Shown: positions 6,212 through 10,911 of the stretch, piece after piece
Position numbering within the stretch: position 1 is the first letter of the stretch
Layout: the number at the start of each line of letters is the position of its first letter
DNA from: Chloroflexota bacterium
Lineage (GTDB): Bacteria > Chloroflexota > Anaerolineae > DTPP01
Direction: 5' to 3'
DNA length: 10,911 nt
Assembly (NCBI GenBank): GCA_012514615.1
Contig: JAAYZY010000012.1
Location: 1 to 10,911 of the forward strand
Made by a program: the position numbers and the translations under genes
The notes under the pieces: model-generated
The model's input: the letters and a program-made list of their open reading frames with translations, nothing else
What the model was told of the DNA's origin: nothing
The model's database searches: none

Positions 6212-8071
6212 ATGTGCACCATCACGTTCATCGAGCACGATCAGACTGGCGGCCAAGAGATCCGGCGCACCGGCGTCCTCCGTCAGGGCCAGAACGTCTG
6301 GGCCCTAGGCGTGGAGCTGGAGCTGCTCTCCCAAAGCGCCTGCGGCGGCCGGGGCATCTGCGGCAAGTGCCGCCTGCAGGTGGTGGGAGCCTCCCCAACT
6401 CCCAGTGACGCCGACCACCGCGTCTTCAGCACCCAAGAGCTGCAGGTTGGCTGGCGGCTGGCCTGCCGACTCTACCCCACCAGCGACCTCACCTTGCGGC
6501 TGCCCCCGCCAGAGCGGGGCCTTCAGGTGGCCGTCTCCGGGCGCAGCCGGCCGGTAACCCTGGCCCCAGCCACCCGCAAGGTCTGCCTCACCCTGCCCCG
6601 CCCAACCCTGGAGGACCAGCGCGCCGACTGGCCTCGCCTGACAGAGAGCCTGCAAGCGCTGGGCATCCCCGCCGACGGCGGCGACCTGGCCGTGTGGCAG
6701 GCTCTGCCCAGCGCTCTGCGCCAGGGCGACTTCCGCGCCACCGTGGCCCTGCACGGCGCCCAAGCGCTGGAGGTGCAGCCCGGCGATACCAGCGACGCGT
6801 GTTTCGGCCTGGCCTTCGACATCGGCACCACCACCGTGGTGGGCGCGCTGCTGGACCTGCACAGCGGGCAGCAGCTTGCCCTGGCCGCCGACCTCAATGG
6901 CCAGGCCGCCTACGGCGGCGATGTGGTCTCCCGCATGACCTACGCCCAAAGCGAGCCGACCGGGGTGCGCACGCTGCAGGGCCGCATCGTGCAGACCCTC
7001 AACCGTCTCATCGACCAGATGCTGGCCGAAAGCGGCGCGCCGGCCGCGGAGGTCTACACCGTCACGGTGGTAGGCAACACGGTCATGCAGCACCTACTGC
7101 TGGGCTTGGACCCGGCCGGCGTGGCCGTGAGCCCCTTTGTGCCGGTGGTCAGCGCCCTTTCCCGCGTGCCAGCCGGCGCGCTGGGCCTGCACATCCACCC
7201 CCGGGCCCAGGTTGCCGTCTTCCCGGCCATCGGCGGCTACGTGGGCGGCGACACCGTGGGCGTGATCCTGGCCACCGACTTGCACCGCGACTCGCGCATC
7301 CGCCTGGCCCTGGATATCGGCACCAACGGCGAGCTGGTCTTGGGCTCCCGCGACCGCCTGCTGGCCTGCGCCACCGCCGCCGGCCCGGCCTTCGAGGGCG
7401 CGCAGATCTCCTGCGGGATGCGCGCGGCCCATGGCGCCATCGAGGCGGTGCGCGCCGACGCCTACCTGACCTTCAAGGTGGTGGGCGGGGGCCCGCCGCT
7501 GGGCATCTGCGGCTCGGGCCTGCTGGACGCCGTGGCCGCGCTGCGCCGGGTGGGCCTCATCAACCAGCGGGGCCGCCTGCTGGGGCCGGCCGATGCGCCA
7601 ACCCAGACGCCGCCAGCCCTGGCCGCCCGGGTGCACGAAACCGCCGGCGGCCGCGCCTTCTTGCTGGCCGAGCCCAGCCCGGCCCGCCCCGAACCGCTCT
7701 ACCTCACCCAGGGCGACATCCGCCAGCTCCAACTGGCCAAAGGGGCCATCTACGCCGGCGTGCAGATCCTGGAGCGGGAGCTGGGCATCACCCACGACCA
7801 AGTGGAAGAGGTGCTGCTGGCAGGCGCTTTCGGCAACTACCTGAACCCCGAAAGCGCCCTGGCTGTGGGCCTCTTGCCGCCCACCCCGCGGCAGCGGGTG
7901 GTAGGCGTGGGCAACGCCGCCGCCGAAGGGGCGCGCCTGGCCCTCCTTTCGGCAGACGAGCAGGCGGCGGCCAGCCAGTTGGCACGCCAAGTGCAGTATG
8001 TGGAGTTGTCGTCCCGGCGAGATTTCGACGAAGCGTTCATGACGGCGCTGGCCTTCCCCCCGCTAGAGTAG
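6212..8071 (+). CDS. RACo-like [2Fe-2S] ferredoxin-ASKHA ATPase (DUF4445; putative corrinoid-protein reactivator)
   Basis: A 619-residue protein. Residues about 1-100 are a plant-type ferredoxin domain with the cluster ligands C44-x5-C50-x2-C53 and C85 (ACGGRGICGKC, then RLACRLYP). Residues about 105-195 are a linker region. From about 198 to the end is the ASKHA (actin/Hsp70-type) ATPase domain: phosphate-1 loop FDIGTTTVVGALLDL (202-216), VVGNTVMQHLLLGL (286-299), second phosphate motif LALDIGTNGELVLG (365-378), GICGSGLLDAVAAL (431-444) and VLLAGAFGNYLNPESALAVGLLP (534-556). This architecture is that of RACo, which uses ATP to reduce the cobalt of the corrinoid iron-sulfur protein to the active Co(I) state. 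Unlike RamA it lacks a C-terminal 2x[4Fe-4S] cysteine cluster. The ATG at 6212 is set by GAAGGA 6 nt upstream. It follows the FemAB-like gene by 32 bp. No methyltransferase or corrinoid gene is visible, so the partner is unknown. Confidence 0.9.
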   Translation: MCTITFIEHDQTGGQEIRRTGVLRQGQNVWALGVELELLSQSACGGRGICGKCRLQVVGASPTPSDADHRVFSTQELQVGWRLACRLYPTSDLTLRLPPPERGLQVAVSGRSRPVTLAPATRKVCLTLPRPTLEDQRADWPRLTESLQALGIPADGGDLAVWQALPSALRQGDFRATVALHGAQALEVQPGDTSDACFGLAFDIGTTTVVGALLDLHSGQQLALAADLNGQAAYGGDVVSRMTYAQSEPTGVRTLQGRIVQTLNRLIDQMLAESGAPAAEVYTVTVVGNTVMQHLLLGLDPAGVAVSPFVPVVSALSRVPAGALGLHIHPRAQVAVFPAIGGYVGGDTVGVILATDLHRDSRIRLALDIGTNGELVLGSRDRLLACATAAGPAFEGAQISCGMRAAHGAIEAVRADAYLTFKVVGGGPPLGICGSGLLDAVAALRRVGLINQRGRLLGPADAPTQTPPALAARVHETAGGRAFLLAEPSPARPEPLYLTQGDIRQLQLAKGAIYAGVQILERELGITHDQVEEVLLAGAFGNYLNPESALAVGLLPPTPRQRVVGVGNAAAEGARLALLSADEQAAASQLARQVQYVELSSRRDFDEAFMTALAFPPLE

Positions 8072-8146
8072 CGCCCGGGGGTGCGGCCTCGCCCTCCCCG
8101 CGTCGCGGCAACGCGAGCCATGTGAGGGGTATCTCAGGAGGGAACC

Positions 8147-9127
8147 ATGCGTATCCTAGTCACCGGCGGAGCCGGCTACATCGGCAGTGTGGTGGTGGGC
8201 GAGCTCATCGCCGCAGGTGAAGAGGTGGTGGTGCTGGACAACCTGAGCCAGGGCCACCGCGCCGCGGTGCACCCCCAGGCCGCCTTCGTCCAGGCCGACC
8301 TGGCCGACCAGGCGATGCTCAACCGCCTCTTCCAGGAGCATCCGGTCGAGGCGGTGATGCACTTCGCCTCCCGCACCCTGGTGGGCGAATCGATGCAGGA
8401 CCCGTTCCTCTACATCGGCGATAACGTGCGCAACGGCACCAACCTGCTGCAGGCTGCTGTGACCCACGGCATACGCCGCTTCATCCTCTCTTCCACCGCC
8501 AACCTGTTCGACCGGCCGGCCCGCATCCCCATCGCCGAAGACGAGGCCATCATCCCCGGCAGCCCCTACGGCGAATCCAAATACCTGCTGGAGCGCATCC
8601 TGGCCTGGCTGGAGCGGGTCTACGGCCTGCGCTACGCCGCCCTGCGCTACTTCAACGCCGCCGGCTGCACCCCCACCCTGGGCGAAGACCACCACCCAGA
8701 GAACCACCTCATCCCCCTCACCCTCCAGGTGGCGCTGGGCCAGCGCCCGCACCTCACCATCTTCGGCAGCGACTACCCCACCCGCGACGGCACCTGCGTG
8801 CGCGATTACATCCACGTCCTGGATCTGGCCCAGGCGCACATCCTGGCCCTGCGGGCGCTCGACGAGGGCAGTCGCGTCTACAACCTGGGCAACGGGCAGG
8901 GCTTCACCGTGCAGGAGGTGCTGGAGACGGCTCGAGAGATCACCGGCCACCCCATCCCAGCGGTGGAAGGGGCGCGCCGCCCCGGCGACCCGGCCGTGCT
9001 GGTGGCCGGCTCCCAGCGGATCAAGCAGGAGCTGGGCTGGCAGCCGCGCTACCCCCACCTGCGGGAGATCGTGGCCAGCGCCTGGGAGTGGCACCGTCGC
9101 CACCCCCGCGGTTACGGGGAGGCCTAA
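8147..9127 (+). CDS. galE: UDP-glucose 4-epimerase (GalE-type, extended SDR)
   Basis: A 326-residue NAD-dependent epimerase, close to the usual 330-340, interconverting UDP-glucose and UDP-galactose (or the N-acetyl forms) for galactose use and envelope polysaccharides. The Rossmann motif GGAGYIGS is at 7-14. The GalE-specific block [18 protein letters not shown] is at 73-90. The catalytic Ser/Thr region is LSSTANLFD (114-122), and the catalytic pair is Y141-x3-K145 in [16 protein letters not shown] (166-174) and the sugar-nucleotide block [18 protein letters not shown] (214-231) follow, then [13 protein letters not shown] (246-258) and a C-terminal [20 protein letters not shown]. The start is fixed by AGGAGG 5 nt before the ATG. 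It lies 75 bp after the RACo-like gene; I see no separate promoter there, so cotranscription is likely. It converges on the protease-fusion gene with a 38-bp gap. The exact epimerase specificity cannot be fixed from sequence. Confidence 0.92.
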   Translation: MRILVTGGAGYIGSVVVGELIAAGEEVVVLDNLSQGHRAAVHPQAAFVQADLADQAMLNRLFQEHPVEAVMHFASRTLVGESMQDPFLYIGDNVRNGTNLLQAAVTHGIRRFILSSTANLFDRPARIPIAEDEAIIPGSPYGESKYLLERILAWLERVYGLRYAALRYFNAAGCTPTLGEDHHPENHLIPLTLQVALGQRPHLTIFGSDYPTRDGTCVRDYIHVLDLAQAHILALRALDEGSRVYNLGNGQGFTVQEVLETAREITGHPIPAVEGARRPGDPAVLVAGSQRIKQELGWQPRYPHLREIVASAWEWHRRHPRGYGEA

Positions 9128-9165
9128 CAGCGCTACGGCGGCCACGGCAGGGTACCACGTGGCGG

Positions 9166-10911
9166 CTATCGGGTGCGCAGTGCGTCTACTAACCCGACTG
9201 GGTCAATGATCGTGCCCAGGCTGCCGCGGCATCCGTCGCTCTCCACTTGGATGGTTCGCCCAGTCTGAAGGGCTGCTGACCAGAACCGGTCTGGCGTGAT
9301 CGTCGGGTCTGCCTGGGCGGCCAGAGCGTACAGCCCGGCAAGATACGGCGGAACCCAACTCATCCCGCCTGTGCGGCCGAATTCGTAGTCGTCTCGCCCG
9401 GCGGCGCTTGCCACCGTCCGAGAGTCCATCGGCGCGAGCAGCAACCCGTCGGGCCGAAAGTCAGGGGTGCAGAACCTTACGGCCCAGAATAGACCCGGCC
9501 CGTAGGACTCGAAGGCATCAGGGTCTGCCAGCAAAGGCCGCCCCAATCCGCTCAGGCCGTGGCTTGGCAGCCCGCTCCCCGTCTCCACATCGAGAACCAG
9601 CATCCCTGCAGCTTCAGCCTCCCGAACTGCCGCCACCACATCCTGGTATCCCGCGATCCAGGGCTGCCATCCGTTAGAAATAGAGATCGCTCGGATCTTG
9701 CGTTCGGTTGGAAGCTGTTCATTGATCTGCAAGATGCGCCGGATCCCCTGAGCGAAATCGTGGCTATAGAGGAGAACCGACTGCAAGCTGCTCCCGGCCC
9801 CGCCGATGTAGTACAAGTCAGCCTCCGGTGCGACGCCGACCGTCAGGCCAACGGCCAGGGAGGCCACCGCCGGGCCATGCATCTGGGCTGGGGAGGCGAA
9901 GCTGCCCGGGATCTCCTCGTACCACCGCAAGCGAGCAGCGTATTCGCTGTGCTCGGTGAGCAGCGGTTGGTCGATGATGGCCACGCCCACGCCCCGGCCG
10001 GTGATTCCCTGGGAGTGAAGCGTGTGAACGCCCAGCCCCGGGTTCTTGCCCAAGTCGAGGACTGTGGCCGGATCGTAGCCCACCGGCATCCGATCTGCAG
10101 GAGGCCAGGCGGTTCGGGTGTCAAAGTCCGCGAAAGCCAAGTCATCGAAAGCGTCCCGTAGGTCAAGCGCCGAGAGGTCTGCACCCCGCAGATCGACCGA
10201 GGATCCGCCGCTTGGATCGTAGGCAGGGATCGCCGCCATGGGCCCTCGATAGAGAGCTGACGGCGCTGGCCGCCGGCCGATGTAGGGCAGCTCCTCTGGG
10301 GCAGGCAAGGCCGTCAGCGGCTGGGAGGTGACACCCAGTCCCACCAGCGTCAACACGCCAAGCCCCTCCACGCTTCGGATGGCCACTGTCATCCAGTAGC
10401 TGGAGAAGCGTCGAGTCTGTCGCGCCAAGATCAGCCCCTCGATCAACCGAAACGGGATCATCCAGTATTGATGCAGATGGTAGAGCGCGTACAGCAGCGC
10501 ATTGGCCACCCAGTCTCGCTTGGCGAACACAGCACTCATCCTCGGAAGCAGCACGCCTCGAAACAACAGCTCTTCAGCGAAGAACGCGCTCCAGGCCCAA
10601 CTGAGGAGCACGACGAAGGCCATGCCCCACTGCCCGGCCCACTCTGGGCTGGCAAGCTCGGTGACGTTGGCGTACGCCGGCCATAGGAGGAAAGGGTAAC
10701 CGTAGTAGTCGAAGGTGGTGAACCTTCTGAGGACGATCAGCAGAACCGGTATGACGGCACCCAGGCCCAAGCAGAGCAGGACAATGGGCCAGAAAAGCGG
10801 CGCTCGCCACAGCACGCGCACGCGCTCTGCGCCCGTCTTGGGCTCACGCGGCTTGTTCAGTCGGATGAATCGTCGAACGACTCCCCAGGTCAGGGATCCT
10901 TCGCGGCGGGC
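9166..10911 (-). CDS. CPBP (CAAX-protease-like) membrane domain fused to an S8 subtilisin-type protease domain, 5' end outside window
   Basis: The frame is open from the right edge to the TAG at 9166 (581 codons visible). A GTG at 10821 could start a 551-residue protein, but it has no good ribosome site and the 30 codons before it (including LTWGVVRRFIRLNKP) look coding, so I treat the gene as partial. Numbering from that GTG: four hydrophobic segments (about 11-32, 66-82, 105-125, 143-165) carry the CPBP motif 1 EELLFR (E83, E84, R88) and motif 2 YALYH (H115). A linker follows (166-205), then an S8 lead-in (DLRGADLSALDLRD, 210-223), then the subtilase core: Asp in AIIDQPLL (D284), His in MHGPAVASLAVG (H315) and Ser in GGMSWVPPYLAGLYALA (S488). 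The triad is therefore intact. The third CPBP motif, normally with His/Asn, reads AIRSVEG, so the membrane protease may be impaired. Substrate unknown; processing of membrane or exported peptides is a guess. Sampled lines have lower GC than the neighbours. Confidence 0.8.
   Translation of the reverse strand, partial: ARREGSLTWGVVRRFIRLNKPREPKTGAERVRVLWRAPLFWPIVLLCLGLGAVIPVLLIVLRRFTTFDYYGYPFLLWPAYANVTELASPEWAGQWGMAFVVLLSWAWSAFFAEELLFRGVLLPRMSAVFAKRDWVANALLYALYHLHQYWMIPFRLIEGLILARQTRRFSSYWMTVAIRSVEGLGVLTLVGLGVTSQPLTALPAPEELPYIGRRPAPSALYRGPMAAIPAYDPSGGSSVDLRGADLSALDLRDAFDDLAFADFDTRTAWPPADRMPVGYDPATVLDLGKNPGLGVHTLHSQGITGRGVGVAIIDQPLLTEHSEYAARLRWYEEIPGSFASPAQMHGPAVASLAVGLTVGVAPEADLYYIGGAGSSLQSVLLYSHDFAQGIRRILQINEQLPTERKIRAISISNGWQPWIAGYQDVVAAVREAEAAGMLVLDVETGSGLPSHGLSGLGRPLLADPDAFESYGPGLFWAVRFCTPDFRPDGLLLAPMDSRTVASAAGRDDYEFGRTGGMSWVPPYLAGLYALAAQADPTITPDRFWSAALQTGRTIQVESDGCRGSLGTIIDPVGLVDALRTR

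Noticed and set aside
8099..8115. Small inverted repeat CGCGT...ACGCG upstream of galE
   Set aside because: A 5-bp stem in GC-rich DNA is expected by chance and no U-tract follows, so it is not evidence of a terminator splitting the operon.
6694..8220. Long plus-strand open frame overlapping the RACo-like gene in another frame
   Set aside because: It translates to Arg/Gly/Pro/Ala low complexity, typical of an out-of-frame shadow in GC-rich DNA.
8156..9145. Long minus-strand open frame opposite galE
   Set aside because: It lies entirely over a clear GalE gene and shows no family motif or ribosome site.
9141..9163. Inverted repeat GCCACG...CGTGGC between galE and the protease gene, as a bidirectional terminator
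   Set aside because: The stem is only 6 bp with an 11-base loop and there is no T-tract on either strand.
10180..10220. Pentapeptide-repeat-like run (DLRGADLSALDL) before the subtilase core
   Set aside because: It covers only two to three units and fits the lead-in segment I recall from this S8 branch, so it is not a separate pentapeptide-repeat domain.
1..10911. CRISPR arrays, insertion sequences, tRNA/rRNA genes, toxin-antitoxin pairs or a defence island
   Set aside because: I looked on both strands and found no spaced direct repeats, transposase motifs, terminal inverted repeats or RNA gene signatures.

Overview
The window is GC-rich, bacterial, densely packed and made mostly of chromosomal housekeeping-type genes. 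The gene set (a GldG-like ABC subunit followed by a DUF4340 protein, an RpoD-type sigma factor, a divergent YchF-type NTPase, tandem helix-hairpin-helix (HhH) repeats on a membrane anchor, and a RACo-like ferredoxin/ASKHA protein) and the codon style suggest Chloroflexota, perhaps an Anaerolineae-like lineage. That placement is inference from family resemblance, not a search result.

Layout, left to right. (1) Plus strand, 1-2041: the 3' end of a GldG-like gene, a DUF4340 lipoprotein/membrane-protein-like gene, and a primary-type sigma factor with a GTG start. (2) 2042-2203: a short control region with a near-consensus promoter and two perfect stem-loops in the untranslated leader of the next gene. 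(3) 2204-3259: an Obg/YchF-type P-loop NTPase with altered nucleotide-binding motifs. (4) Minus strand, 3274-4894: a membrane-anchored tandem-HhH protein followed by a TauE/SafE-type permease, probably expressed leftwards from an extended -10 promoter near 4960. The permease gene converges on the NTPase gene with only 14 bp between them. (5) Plus strand, 5018-9127: a good promoter, then a FemAB-like aminoacyltransferase, a RACo-like [2Fe-2S]/ASKHA protein and a GalE-type epimerase, a probable operon with gaps of 32 and 75 bp. (6) Minus strand, 9166 to the right edge: an open frame joining a CPBP (CAAX-protease-like) membrane domain to a subtilisin-type (S8) protease domain. Its 5' end lies outside the window, and sampled stretches are lower in GC than the rest.

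Functionally, the sigma factor and NTPase belong to basic gene expression and translation. FemAB and GalE point to cell-envelope and sugar metabolism. The RACo-like protein normally reactivates corrinoid proteins, but no corrinoid partner is visible here. The most unusual object is the CPBP-S8 double protease. The next most interesting are the NTPase with a Ser in place of the last P-loop glycine and its structured leader. No RNA gene, CRISPR array, insertion sequence or recognisable defence island was found, and no gene-free stretch exceeds 300 bases.
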